Shown: piece by piece, positions 8,890-17,300 of the stretch
Layout of the letters: every line of letters begins with the position of its first letter
How positions within the stretch are numbered: the first letter of the stretch is position 1
Source of the DNA: Sphingosinicella ginsenosidimutans
Lineage (GTDB): Bacteria; Pseudomonadota; Alphaproteobacteria; Sphingomonadales; Sphingomonadaceae
DNA: 64,000 nucleotides
Reading direction: 5' to 3'
Assembly (NCBI RefSeq): GCF_007995055.1
Contig: NZ_VOQQ01000001.1
Location: 1,657,001 to 1,721,000 of the forward strand
Position numbers and translations under genes: made by a program
Notes under the pieces: generated by a model
Database searches by the model: none
Seen by the model: only the letters and a program-made list of their open reading frames with translations
What the model was told of the DNA's origin: nothing

Positions 8890-10139
8890 TCGCCGCCCAT
8901 CAGCTCGCGCAGCGGCGCGGGCAGCTTCACCCTTCCGTCCGCCGTCTGGTGATTCTCCAGCAGCGGCACGAGGATTCGCGGACTGGCGAGCGCTGTATTA
9001 TTGAGCGTGTGGACGAAGCGCACCTTGCGCTCCTCGTCGCGCCATCTGAGGTTGGCGCGGCGGGCCTGCCAGTCGTGCAGCGTCGAGCAGCTGTGCGTCT
9101 CGCGATACTTGCCGAGCGAGGGCACCCAGGACTCGATGTCGTTCATCCGGAACTTGCCGTTGCCCATGTCGCCGGTCGAGGCCTCGATCACCTGATAGGG
9201 GATTTCCAGCGCCTGCAGCATCGCTTCCGCATTGGCGAGCAGGCGGGCGTGCCAGCGCGCGCTCTCCTCCTCGTCGTCGCGGCAGATCACATATTGTTCG
9301 AGCTTGTAGAATTGGTGGACGCGAAGCAGCCCGCGCACGTCGCGCCCGGCGCTCCCCGCCTCGCGGCGGAAGCAGGGGGAATAGCCGGCATAGAGGATCG
9401 GCAGCCTGTCCGCCTCGATGATCTCGCCCGAATGGAGCGAGGTCAGCGCGATCTCCCCCGTGCCGGCGAGATAGAGATCGTCGGCCGGCATGAAATAGGC
9501 CTCTTCCTCGTGCCCCGGGAAATGGCCGGTGGCGACGAAGGCCGAGGGGCGGGCGAGCGCCGGGACGGTCATCAACGTGAAGCCGTCGGCCGCAAGCCGC
9601 TGCTGCGCCCACAGCATCAGCGCCTGTTCCAGCATCGCGAGCCGCCCCTTGAGGCAATAGGTGCGCGATCCGGCGACCTGCGTGATCCGGGCAAGATCGG
9701 CCCAGTCGTTCTTCTCGATCAGAGCGACATGATCGAGCGGCGTGAAATCGAAATCCGGAATCGTGCCCTCGGTCCGCACCACCGTATTGAAGCTCTCGTC
9801 CGGCCCGACCGGCGCGCCCTCCCACGGGATGTTCGGCACGCGCAGCAGCAGCGCGTCGAGCGCCGCCTGCTTCTCGCCGAGATCGCTCTCGATCCCGGAA
9901 ATCTCCGCGCCGATCGCCTTGGCCTTGGCGCCGAGCGCCGGCCGCTCTTCGGGCGCGGCGCTCTTGAAGCTGTCGGAGATCGCGTTTCGCTCGGCGCGAA
10001 GGCCGTCGATCCGCGTCTTGAGCGCGCGCACCTCAGCGTCGAGCGCCAACAGCGCGTCAAGATCGAGCGAGACGTTCTTCTCGCCGATCGCCTTGCGGAC
10101 GGCCCCGGGATTCTCGCGAATGAACTGAAGGCTGAGCAT
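8880..10139 (-). CDS. serS: seryl-tRNA synthetase
   Basis: 419 residues, full length for the family. The N-terminal tRNA-binding coiled coil spans about residues 25-105. Class II catalytic motifs follow, including motif 2 (SPCFRREAGSAGRDVRG) and the serine-specific C-terminal motif 3 region. It lies 44 bases downstream of tRNA-Ser(GCT) on the same strand, so synthetase and substrate are encoded together. ATG 10139 sits 12 bases from a TAGGCC -10-like element. Confidence 0.95.
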   Translation of the reverse strand: MLSLQFIRENPGAVRKAIGEKNVSLDLDALLALDAEVRALKTRIDGLRAERNAISDSFKSAAPEERPALGAKAKAIGAEISGIESDLGEKQAALDALLLRVPNIPWEGAPVGPDESFNTVVRTEGTIPDFDFTPLDHVALIEKNDWADLARITQVAGSRTYCLKGRLAMLEQALMLWAQQRLAADGFTLMTVPALARPSAFVATGHFPGHEEEAYFMPADDLYLAGTGEIALTSLHSGEIIEADRLPILYAGYSPCFRREAGSAGRDVRGLLRVHQFYKLEQYVICRDDEEESARWHARLLANAEAMLQALEIPYQVIEASTGDMGNGKFRMNDIESWVPSLGKYRETHSCSTLHDWQARRANLRWRDEERKVRFVHTLNNTALASPRILVPLLENHQTADGRVKLPAPLRELMGGDYL

Positions 10140-10145
10140 CAGCGC

Positions 10146-10173
10146 GGCCTAGCGGGGACGCGGCAAAAAGCAA
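10146..10173 (-). promoter_or_regulatory. candidate serS promoter
   Basis: TTGCTT (10173-10168), 16-bp spacer, TAGGCC (10151-10146). Counting from the -10 T as position -12, the predicted start is base 10139, the A of the serS ATG, so the transcript would be leaderless. It lies on the host side of attL. Confidence 0.4.
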
Positions 10174-10183
10174 GCTGACGCGA

Positions 10184-10276
10184 TGGCGGAGACGGAGGGA
10201 TTCGAACCCTCGGTAGGAGTAATCCCCCTACGGCGGTTTAGCAAACCGCTGGTTTCAGCCACTCACCCACGTCTCC
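10184..10276 (-). tRNA. tRNA-Ser(GCT), prophage integration site
   Basis: 93-nt class II tRNA with encoded CCA. The acceptor stem is GGAGACG/CGTCTCC, the anticodon GCT sits in GTTTGCTAAAC, and there is a long variable arm. Its 5' half (10276-10238) belongs to the attL core, so in the lysogen this half and everything upstream come from the phage. Confidence 0.95.
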
Positions 10277-10278
10277 GG
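10238..10278. repeat. attL core, 41-bp direct repeat
   Basis: Identical over 41 bp to 60880-60920. It covers the tRNA-Ser 5' acceptor strand, D-arm and anticodon stem-loop up to the anticodon. Together with the integrase at the far end it defines the prophage boundary. Confidence 0.95.
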
Positions 10279-10286
10279 CGGCGGTT

Positions 10287-10315
10287 TTCCTAGGGAAACT
10301 GTCAGTTATGGTCAA
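10287..10315 (-). promoter_or_regulatory. candidate phage-supplied promoter for tRNA-Ser
   Basis: TTGACC (10315-10310), 17-bp spacer, TAGGAA (10292-10287), ending 10 bases upstream of the tRNA 5' end. It lies inside the prophage and would replace the host promoter displaced to attR. Confidence 0.45.
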
Positions 10316-10408
10316 CGCGAAACGCGCGAAAAGCGAAATTCACATCGGTTCGCCGTGGCACAACGGGCGGCACAATATGTTCGCGTTCGGTTCCTTTTCG
10401 AGGCCCGC

Positions 10409-10447
10409 ATGACCGCGCCTGTCATCATCGGGCGGGCGCGGCTGTGA
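10409..10447 (+). CDS. possible 12-codon leader ORF
   Basis: MTAPVIIGRARL followed by TGA. Its stop overlaps the GTG start of the methyltransferase, an arrangement that would couple translation. GAGG lies 7-10 bases upstream of its ATG. Too short to support by coding statistics. Confidence 0.25.
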   Translation: MTAPVIIGRARL

Positions 10448-10998
10448 GCAAGCGCGCGCCGCAATTCGAGCGACGTGAGCGGGACTTCTACCCGACCCCG
10501 CGCGATGCTGTTTTCCCGCTCCTTCCCCATCTCGCGCCGGCGACGAGATTTGCCGAGCCGTGTGCCGGGGACGGACGCCTGCTGGATCATCTGACGGCCG
10601 CCGGTCATGTCTGCGTCGACGCGTGGGACATTGAGCCGCGCCGGGCCGATATTGCCCGCGACGATGCCACAATGGCGCTTTGCCACAACACCGACTGCTA
10701 CATCACCAACCCGCCGTGGGATCGGCGCGTGCTGCACCCGATCATCCTCAACCTGTCGCGGCACAAGCCGACATGGCTGCTGTTCGATGCGGACTGGATG
10801 CACACGCGCCAGAGCGCCGAGTTCATGCCGCTGTGCCGCAAGATCGTGAGCGTCGGCCGGGTCAAGTGGATTGAGGACTCGCCCTTCACCAGCAAGGACA
10901 ACGCGGCCTGGTATCTGTTCGACGCCAATGCGGAGGGGCCGGCCTGCTTTATCGGCCGTGAGCGCCAAGGCAACCTGTTCGAGGAGCGGGCGGCGTGA
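10444..10998 (+). CDS. phage DNA N6-adenine methyltransferase-like protein
   Basis: 184 residues from a GTG start. The SAM-binding motif EPCAGDG is at 38-44 and the catalytic NPPW at 89-92, the signature of amino-methyltransferases acting on adenine. It reads rightward, against the late genes, at the left edge of the prophage, and could be expressed in the lysogen. A likely role is modifying phage or host DNA against restriction; the target sequence is unknown. Confidence 0.75.
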   Translation: MSKRAPQFERRERDFYPTPRDAVFPLLPHLAPATRFAEPCAGDGRLLDHLTAAGHVCVDAWDIEPRRADIARDDATMALCHNTDCYITNPPWDRRVLHPIILNLSRHKPTWLLFDADWMHTRQSAEFMPLCRKIVSVGRVKWIEDSPFTSKDNAAWYLFDANAEGPACFIGRERQGNLFEERAA

Positions 10999-11126
10999 GC
11001 GGGACGCGAGGGAACGCTCCACCGTTGAAACTCCGCCTCGAATTCGCCCTCATCGTCGCCGTGATCTGCGCCATGCTCGCGGTGAATCTGATCCGGGGCG
11101 GGATGGGGATGGGGTGGAATTGGTGA
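10995..11126 (+). CDS. small single-pass membrane protein
   Basis: 43 codons from GTG 10995, overlapping the methyltransferase stop by 4 bases. It has one hydrophobic segment (FALIVAVICAMLAVNLI, about residues 17-33) and ends MGMGWNW. The coupling supports expression; function unknown. Confidence 0.45.
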   Translation: MSGTRGNAPPLKLRLEFALIVAVICAMLAVNLIRGGMGMGWNW

Positions 11127-11131
11127 TCGGT

Positions 11132-11147
11132 TTGCCGGCGCCGGCAA
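11132..11147. repeat. 16-bp palindrome, copy 1
   Basis: TTGCCGGCGCCGGCAA, perfectly self-complementary, 6 bases after the small rightward ORF. The flanks are also shared with copy 2 (TGATC before, TGAT after). It may form a short hairpin acting as a bidirectional terminator, or be a protein-binding site. Confidence 0.6.
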
Positions 11148-11210
11148 GGTGATACGGGCGCTCGACCGGAGGCCCCAGTCCTTATCCCGCTTTGTGAAGC
11201 GTTGATCAAT

Positions 11211-11226
11211 TTGCCGGCGCCGGCAA
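11211..11226. repeat. 16-bp palindrome, copy 2
   Basis: Exact second copy of the palindrome, 79 bp to the right and 8 bases from the end of the leftward late operon. The two copies bracket the gap between convergent transcripts. Confidence 0.6.
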
Positions 11227-11233
11227 GATGATC

Positions 11234-11527
11234 CTAAGGCCCGCTGCATCCGCGAAGCAACGCATCCGCCCGCACCGCATAGCCGAACAACTCGATCACC
11301 TTGGCGGCGAGGATGCGGCCCTGCTCGTTCGGATCGGCGGGCATTTGGGGGTGTTCCTCCGCGACGCGGCGCGGCACCTGCGGCACGTCGGCCGGATCTG
11401 GGCACGGCGCGCGCACCGGCACGTTGACCGTTTGCGTGACGATGCGCGGCTCTGGGGCGGGCGGGGTGGCGCAGCCGGCGAGGGCAGCAAACGCCGCCCC
11501 CGCCATCATGATGTGAGCCGCGCTCAT
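11234..11527 (-). CDS. Rz1-like outer-membrane spanin lipoprotein
   Basis: 97 residues with a lipoprotein signal (lipobox LAGC near residue 18), then a short proline-rich periplasmic stretch (TVNVPVRAPCP...VPQVPRR) typical of o-spanins. It is the last gene of the lysis cassette and overlaps the gp49-like gene by 4 bases. It should pair with the i-spanin-like protein at 11891-12286 to disrupt the outer membrane. Confidence 0.7.
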   Translation of the reverse strand: MSAAHIMMAGAAFAALAGCATPPAPEPRIVTQTVNVPVRAPCPDPADVPQVPRRVAEEHPQMPADPNEQGRILAAKVIELFGYAVRADALLRGCSGP

Positions 11528-11823
11528 GCGGCCTTTGCCAGCTTCTCGCGGAGAGCGTATCCCTCCAGCTTCCAAAGCTGGCGAATTGCGTTCTCGCGGG
11601 CGAACTTCTTGCCGAGATCGGCATTGAAGTTTTCGGGCGAGGCCGGCGCGCTCTCGCCAGTCACATAGAATCCGTTTTTCATCTTGATCGTGCAGAGCGT
11701 CAGCACGCCGTCGATAACAGTGTAGCTCTCGCTCGCGATCTTGGACTCCATGCTCTCCAGCGTGACGCGGGGAGCGACGGCAATGGCGGCACTTTCCGCC
11801 TCGGTGACTTCAAGACTATTCAT
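11524..11823 (-). CDS. phage Gp49/gp66-like protein
   Basis: 99 residues from ATG 11823 (MNSLEVTEAES). The region TVIDGVLTLCTIKMKNGFYVTGESAP followed by FNADLGKKFARENAIRQLWKLEGYALREKL is characteristic of the N4-Gp49/Sf6-gene66 family, found widely in phages. Its role is unknown. It lies between the two spanin genes. Confidence 0.75.
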   Translation of the reverse strand: MNSLEVTEAESAAIAVAPRVTLESMESKIASESYTVIDGVLTLCTIKMKNGFYVTGESAPASPENFNADLGKKFARENAIRQLWKLEGYALREKLAKAA

Positions 11824-11890
11824 GTTCCAAATCCTTTGTTTCGACCTGCCGCTGGATGCGCGCGGCCCGCTTCCGGCAATCGCCGAAACC

Positions 11891-12286
11891 CTAAAGCTGC
11901 CTCCATTCATCCGCTGTAAGGCCCGTAGAGCGCCCCGGGGCCTCCAAGGCCCTCCGGGTCGCGGCATGGGCGGCGTCCTCGCGCGCGCCCGCATCATGCG
12001 AGTCCTGGCGGGCCTGTCCGAGGCGCTGTTCGCCATGATCGTGTGCCTGTTGGATCGCCGCATTCTGCTGATCCACCGCCGCCCGGAGCGTGGCAATGCT
12101 CGCATGGGCCGTCGCCAGCGCCGCGTTCAGTCGATCGATCGCGGGCTGCATCGAAGCCTGTCCGGCGTGATAGCGATGATTGCCGTGCGCCACGAAGGCC
12201 GCGACAAGCAGGACGAGCGCCATCCCGGCGCCGAGCAGCTTGGCGGTGAGGCCGTTGAGCCAGGGGAGGGAGAGGCCGAACATCAC
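11891..12286 (-). CDS. Rz-like inner-membrane spanin
   Basis: 131 residues: an N-terminal membrane segment (about 15-33, LLGAGMALVLLVAAFVAHG) followed by a long Ala/Gln/Arg-rich periplasmic coiled coil, as in i-spanins. It overlaps the upstream membrane protein by 4 bases. Confidence 0.65.
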   Translation of the reverse strand: MMFGLSLPWLNGLTAKLLGAGMALVLLVAAFVAHGNHRYHAGQASMQPAIDRLNAALATAHASIATLRAAVDQQNAAIQQAHDHGEQRLGQARQDSHDAGAREDAAHAATRRALEAPGRSTGLTADEWRQL

Positions 12287-12633
12287 TTCACCTCCGTGGT
12301 CGTGGTCACCGTGGCGCTTGGAGCGTCATCATGGTCCTCAAGCTCGAAAGTCGCGCCGTCCCGCCCCGCCCCCGCCTTGAATCGCCCTACCGGCCCGCCA
12401 ACCGCGAGCGCGAGGATCACGGCGATCATGCCGAGCGGAAAGCCCGCTCCCATCAGGCTGATCGAGGCGATGCGCTGATGCTCGCTCGCCGCGCTCCAGC
12501 CGCCGAGCCACAGCAACAGGATCACGCCGGCAAAGCCCATGCCGCAGAAGATGCCGGCAGCCGACATGAGCCAGAGCGAGACGGCGCGCTGCCCTTCCGC
12601 AAACGTTGTCGGGGCCGGTGTCCAGCGGGTCAT
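12283..12633 (-). CDS. membrane protein, holin candidate
   Basis: 116 residues with two strong hydrophobic segments (about 24-44 and 59-80) and a charged C-terminal tail (ELEDHDDAPS). Its place between endolysin and i-spanin makes it a holin candidate, but sequence alone does not identify the holin family. It overlaps the endolysin stop by 4 bases. Confidence 0.5.
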   Translation of the reverse strand: MTRWTPAPTTFAEGQRAVSLWLMSAAGIFCGMGFAGVILLLWLGGWSAASEHQRIASISLMGAGFPLGMIAVILALAVGGPVGRFKAGAGRDGATFELEDHDDAPSATVTTTTEVK

Positions 12634-13217
12634 TGCAGCAGGCCCTTCATCACCGCGAGCCGCGCCTTGCGGTCGTCGAGCCCGTTCAGGCCGCCATTGA
12701 TTCGCCGCGTGATGCCCTCGACGTCGTCCGCATCCGCCAGCGCGTTGAGCCCGCGCACGGTCCAGTAGGTGCAGGCCGTCAGCATCCCGATCGATGGCAC
12801 CGCCGCGATCTCGGGGTGGCTTTCCAAGTCGATCCCGATCCGCCGGCCGAAGTCGCGATAATTCGCCCGGCCGGTGATCTGTATCGGGCCGCGCCCCTTG
12901 TAGCGCTTGCCGTCGCCGGGCTGCGTGTTGCCAAGGTCCGCGCGTCCCTCATAGGCCGCGCCGGACGCATATTCCTCCATCGCCCTGAACCCGTCGCTTT
13001 CGTGGCCGAGCTGGGCGAAGAAGTGGGCGAACCGAAGCGGGGTCGCATCGATTCCAGCCGCCGGGACGTGAACCGCCGCGCCAAGCGCAAGCTCGGCCGC
13101 GCGCTCCGGTCCCGCGCCGAGACGCAGGAACAGGGCTGTATAGCTGCCCCGGCCCATGATTCCGTCCGCCGTGACGCGGATCGCGGACTGGAGCCGCTTG
13201 ATCTGGCCCTGGTCCAT
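12630..13217 (-). CDS. endolysin, GH19 chitinase-like glycoside hydrolase
   Basis: 195 residues from ATG 13217 (MDQGQIKRLQ). The GH19 fold is recognised by HFFAQLGHESDGFRAMEEYASG with catalytic Glu candidates at 73 and 81-82, then RYKGRGPIQITGRANY. It cleaves the peptidoglycan sugar backbone. No signal peptide is seen, so a holin is needed for export. The start overlaps the upstream stop as TGATG. Confidence 0.88.
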   Translation of the reverse strand: MDQGQIKRLQSAIRVTADGIMGRGSYTALFLRLGAGPERAAELALGAAVHVPAAGIDATPLRFAHFFAQLGHESDGFRAMEEYASGAAYEGRADLGNTQPGDGKRYKGRGPIQITGRANYRDFGRRIGIDLESHPEIAAVPSIGMLTACTYWTVRGLNALADADDVEGITRRINGGLNGLDDRKARLAVMKGLLQ

Positions 13218-13606
13218 CAGGGCCTCCCGCCCGCCTTGAGGATGAGGAAAGAGACCAGCACGATCGAGACGATGATCGTGGCGATGTTCGGCAGGTTCTT
13301 GAGGAGCCACTGCGCCGCACCGGTCGCGCCCTCCCGCTTGTCCGACGCGCGTTCGAGCACATCGACGCGGCCCTCCAGCCCCTCCACCCGGCGGTCGATC
13401 CGGTTCGCCTCGATCCGGATCACGCGCTCCCGAACGTCCTGCATGTCGCGCTGCATCGCGGTCGTAGTGGCCAGCACGCCTTCCAGCGTCTTCGTGTTGG
13501 CCTTCATCGCTTCGACAAAGAACTGGAGCGCTGCTCCCTGTTCGGAAACTGGCATGATGAACTCCGGCTCGGGGGCGATTGAAGCGGCGCGGGCGGGCGG
13601 GCTCAT
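13217..13606 (-). CDS. coiled-coil protein with C-terminal membrane anchor
   Basis: 129 residues (MSPPARAASIAPEPEF). A coiled coil (about 35-95, with VRERVIRIEANRIDRRVEGLEGRVDVLE) precedes one C-terminal membrane segment (IATIIVSIVLVSFLIL). It lies directly upstream of the endolysin and may be a second holin or antiholin component. Late promoter element 13637-13670 is upstream. Confidence 0.55.
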   Translation of the reverse strand: MSPPARAASIAPEPEFIMPVSEQGAALQFFVEAMKANTKTLEGVLATTTAMQRDMQDVRERVIRIEANRIDRRVEGLEGRVDVLERASDKREGATGAAQWLLKNLPNIATIIVSIVLVSFLILKAGGRP

Positions 13607-13636
13607 GGGTCGGCCTTCTCGATCATGTTGAGGCTG

Positions 13637-13670
13637 TAGGATTTTCAGGCGGCGGCGCTTACCGCCGTCA
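13637..13670 (-). promoter_or_regulatory. late promoter element, lysis cassette
   Basis: TGACGGCGGTAAGC from 13670, with TA at 13638-13637 (positions 33-34). The predicted start is near 13626, about 20 bases before ATG 13606. The element begins with the stop codon of the upstream lipoprotein gene. Confidence 0.7.
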
Positions 13671-13991
13671 CCCATGCCACCGCCCCCGAATGCAATGCGT
13701 TAGCTCGTGTCCGATCCATTCCGGGCGATAGTCCCTGGCCGGATCGACGATGTGAATTTCGCAGGCCGGCCGATCCGCTGCGACCAGCCCGAACGCCATG
13801 ATCTCGCGATTCCCGTCGCTCACGCCGCGCCGGGCCGCGTCGGCGCGCAGATCGGCGAGGCTCGGATGCTCCACCACCGTCACCACGATCTCGCGCCGGT
13901 CGAATTCGCTGCGCTCGAACGCATAGCCGTCCGCGCCCTGCTGCTGGCACGCGGCGAGCATGAGGGTCGCGAGAATGGCGATCAGCCTCAT
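13668..13991 (-). CDS. phage lipoprotein with HELTH motif
   Basis: 107 residues with a lipobox (LAAC near residue 15) and a C-terminal GHELTHCIRGRWHG. HExxH suggests a zinc site, but the protein is far shorter than usual zincin proteases. It overlaps the tail-chaperone gene by 4 bases and ends within the late promoter element. It may be an envelope-active lysis or exclusion factor; unproven. Confidence 0.55.
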   Translation of the reverse strand: MRLIAILATLMLAACQQQGADGYAFERSEFDRREIVVTVVEHPSLADLRADAARRGVSDGNREIMAFGLVAADRPACEIHIVDPARDYRPEWIGHELTHCIRGRWHG

Positions 13992-14389
13992 GCCACCCCT
14001 CCCGCGGCACTCGAGAATCCCGCCTGCATCCGCGCCAGCTCGTCGACATCGGGCGGCACGGGCCAGTCGATCGCGCGCGGATCGCCGCCCTCGTCGGGAA
14101 GGTCGCGCAGCGCCTGCCGGTACGACGCCCAGGCCGCGCGATACTCCTCGGGCCGGTCCATCGCCTGCGTCCCGTCCGTCACATAGAGCAGGCCGTCCCG
14201 CCGCGCCCGCAGCGCGGTCCAGAGCAGGGCCAGGTCCTCCACGATCGCGCCTTCGTCGTCCACCCGCGCGAGCATCGGGTCCACGCCCGCGGGTACCTCG
14301 CCGAGGTCGTCGAACAGGTCGAGATCATAGCCGTCGAGGCTCGCCACGGCCTGAAGTTCGCCACTCGTCTTGTCGCGGATCAGCCTCAC
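13988..14389 (-). CDS. phage tail fibre assembly chaperone-like protein
   Basis: 133 residues. The C-terminal AWASYRQALRDLPDEGGDPRAIDWPVPP matches the tail assembly chaperone pattern found just after tail-tip or fibre genes. It follows the J-like gene with a 4-base overlap. Confidence 0.65.
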   Translation of the reverse strand: MRLIRDKTSGELQAVASLDGYDLDLFDDLGEVPAGVDPMLARVDDEGAIVEDLALLWTALRARRDGLLYVTDGTQAMDRPEEYRAAWASYRQALRDLPDEGGDPRAIDWPVPPDVDELARMQAGFSSAAGGVA

Positions 14390-17300
14390 GAGACCTGCTC
14401 CGCCGTCAGCGTCAGGAAGCAGCTGTCGGTGGCGTCCGCCGTGCCGCTGGATTTGCGGGCCATGCGCCGGATGACATAACTGGCTCCGGCCGAGAGCCCG
14501 GTCACCGTATAGGGGCCGGAGCCGTTGACGCCACCATTCGTCGCCTTGGTCTGCCCGGTCGTCTCGTTGATCACGACGACGGCGCTCTCGGTGCCCGTCT
14601 TCTCGGTGCCCGAGACGTCCGAATAGCTGCCGGCCGCCGGCTTGATCTGGATTTTGGTCTGGAGCGTGATCGTCTTGCCGGTCACGTTCGCGACCTTGTA
14701 GCTGCCGGTCAGGTTGAGCTTGAGCTTGCCCGTGGCGGACGCATTGATCGTGATCTCGTTGCCGATCGCGGCATAGGTGCCGCTGGTGACGTTCGTCCCG
14801 GACGTGTCGCTCGCGCTCGTCCCGCCGCCCGCCCCGCCATCGCGCGCCGTGGTGAACGAGGCCGCAACAGGCACCTCCTGGTCGCCCGCGCTGATCGTCG
14901 CATTGAACCCGCCCGTATCGGCGCTGATGGCGGTGATCGAGATCACATCACCGGAGACGCTGGTCGTGCAGCCCGCCGATGAATCGATGGTGATGTCGTC
15001 GATGTCGATCGCGATGCCCTGCCGCGCCGTCACCGCAAAATCGACCGGAAGCTGCCCGCTCTTGACCGAGCCATCGGCATTGCAGGCGATGACGATCGAC
15101 GTGCCCGGATCGAGATCGACCAGCACGGGCGAGATTCCGTCCTGCCCCTCGACCCGCTTCGCGGTCTGCCAGGTCCAGTTGGCGCTCGGCGTCGGCCGCG
15201 TGCCGAAGAAAGCCCAGATCAGGCCCGGCCCGTCCGGCACGCTGCCCGGATCGTCATAACAGCCCGTCGGCACGCCCGACGAGGGGCTCGGCGTGGACGG
15301 CTGCGTTTCCGAGCGCGTGTAGACGACGTTGGTCGCCTGCCCGTCCTGCGCCGATGCGGCCACGCCCGCCCATGTCGGCTCCGCCGTCCCGCTGGTGCCG
15401 GCGATCGCCGCCGTGCCGCGCGATTCGTAAAGCGGGTTCGATCCGGTGGTTCGCGACGTGGACCAGCCGGAGGGAGGCGTCAGCGTCTTCGTGGCGAAAT
15501 CATAGCTGCCGCCAGTCGGCGTCGAAGGGGTCGAACCGGATCGCTGGTAGATCGTCAGCTCCGCCACCGAAAGGCCGTCCGCCCCATCCTGCGACTTCGT
15601 GAGCGGCCATGATCCATAGACCAGCCGCCCCGGCGTCGATCCGTTCGGCGCCACGCTCGCCGCCGCGGTGATCGTGAGGCCGTTGGTCGTTCCGCGATCG
15701 CTGTCGAAATTCGCGGCCGAGATCGAGACGACGGGCGATCGCATGACCGACCACGGCGCGCCCGTGATGTTGCCGGTCTCGGCATAGCCGACGAAGAGAG
15801 CCGAGCTGTCGTGGACCTGGAAGCCGGTGACCGTCTCGGTCCCGGTCTTCGTCACGTCGGTGCCGCCGGTCAGGCCCGAGGCCGCCGGGTAGAACCGCAT
15901 GTCATATCCGGTGTTCGTGCCATTGTTCGATGCGAGGAAGCCGATCCGCCAGCAATCTCCGCAATCCTGCACGTCGATCCCGGTGGCCGTGCCCTGCGTC
16001 GCGCCGTCGACGAGCACGCCCGTCGTCGAATTGAACAGCACCGAATAAGCCAGCGCAGTCCCGCCCGTGAAATTGAAGAACAGGCGGCACCGCGTCGTCT
16101 TCCCGGTCGTCTTCGCGACATAGCAGGTGACCGCATAGGTCGCGCTGTTCGCGGTGAGAATGCCGGTGCGCGTGATCCGGCGGAAGGAAGCGGTGGCGGT
16201 ATCGGTGTCGGACACGTCCCAAAAGGGCAGCGGCACGCTCGGCTGGGTCGCCGCCGCGACGACGGTGAGCGTGCCGACTGAATCGGTCCAGTTGTCGAGC
16301 CGATGCGACCACGCGCCATAATGCGAATAGCCCGCGCCGATCTCGCTGGCGTCGGCCAGGTGCGAGGGGTTGATCGGCGTCCCGTCCGCCCGCCTCACCG
16401 TCCACACGATCGCGCTCGCCCCGGTCCCGAACGCCGGCAGGTTCGATCCCTGGGCGGTCAGCGTCGTCGTCTGCGTCGAAGGCGATAGCGAACCGGAGCC
16501 GTCATAGGTGATCTGCGAGCGATCGCCCGTCACGATCAGCCCGTTCGCATCCGCCCCCGGAGGCCCCGGATCGCCCTGCGGCCCCGGCGTCAGCTCGATA
16601 TCGTCGAGGGCCTGATTGAACGCGCTCTTGGTCGGGTCATAGGCGGTTGGAGCGGCCGGGGTGACCGGCGCGGCCTCCTCCGCATCCCAGGCATAGATCG
16701 CCTCATTCTCTTCCTTGAGGATGAGGTCGACCACGCCATTGAGTCCGATGCTCGTTCCGGCCACGCGGAACAGCTTGTCTTCCCATCCCAGCGCGGAGTG
16801 CGAGAGCGTCACCACATCGCCGAGATTGACCTGCCATGCCCGGTAATTGAACTTGGCTTGGAACACGCCGCGATATTGGCTGCGCTGGAGCCGTTGCTTG
16901 GCGAGCCGCTGGGCCTGCGATGCCGACTGGACGCAGGGCAGGTCGAACGGGTCGATCCGATCGATCCCGTCCACGCTGTCGATCGAGACTTCGGGATAGT
17001 CGACGAGCTGGTAAAGGCCGGCGTCGCTCGCATCGACAAAGCGGCCGCGCGTGATGTTGACGGTCTGGTCGATGGGCGGCGTCTGCTGCCATTCGTCATC
17101 GCCGATGATGTCCGCCTCGGTGAACGCGCAGACCGGGGTGGCGAGGTCGTTGTGCCGGACATAGACGCCGATCTTGCCGCCGCTGTCGCGAATGACCGCG
17201 TTCATCGCATCGCACAGGCAACCGATGACGAGGCTGGGATCGTCATCCTCGCTGAACAGCGCGTCGCTCCGATAGCGCGGCTCCGTCCCGCCGCCGGCCT

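Noticed and set aside
8949..10178. 409-residue plus-strand ORF opposite serS
   Set aside because: Antisense shadow; the minus-strand frame is unmistakable seryl-tRNA synthetase.
14398..14409. Possible extra late-promoter box (TGACGGCGGAGC)
   Set aside because: Lacks the TAA end and the TA at positions 33-34; it encodes the conserved C-terminus LTAEQVS of the tail-tip protein.
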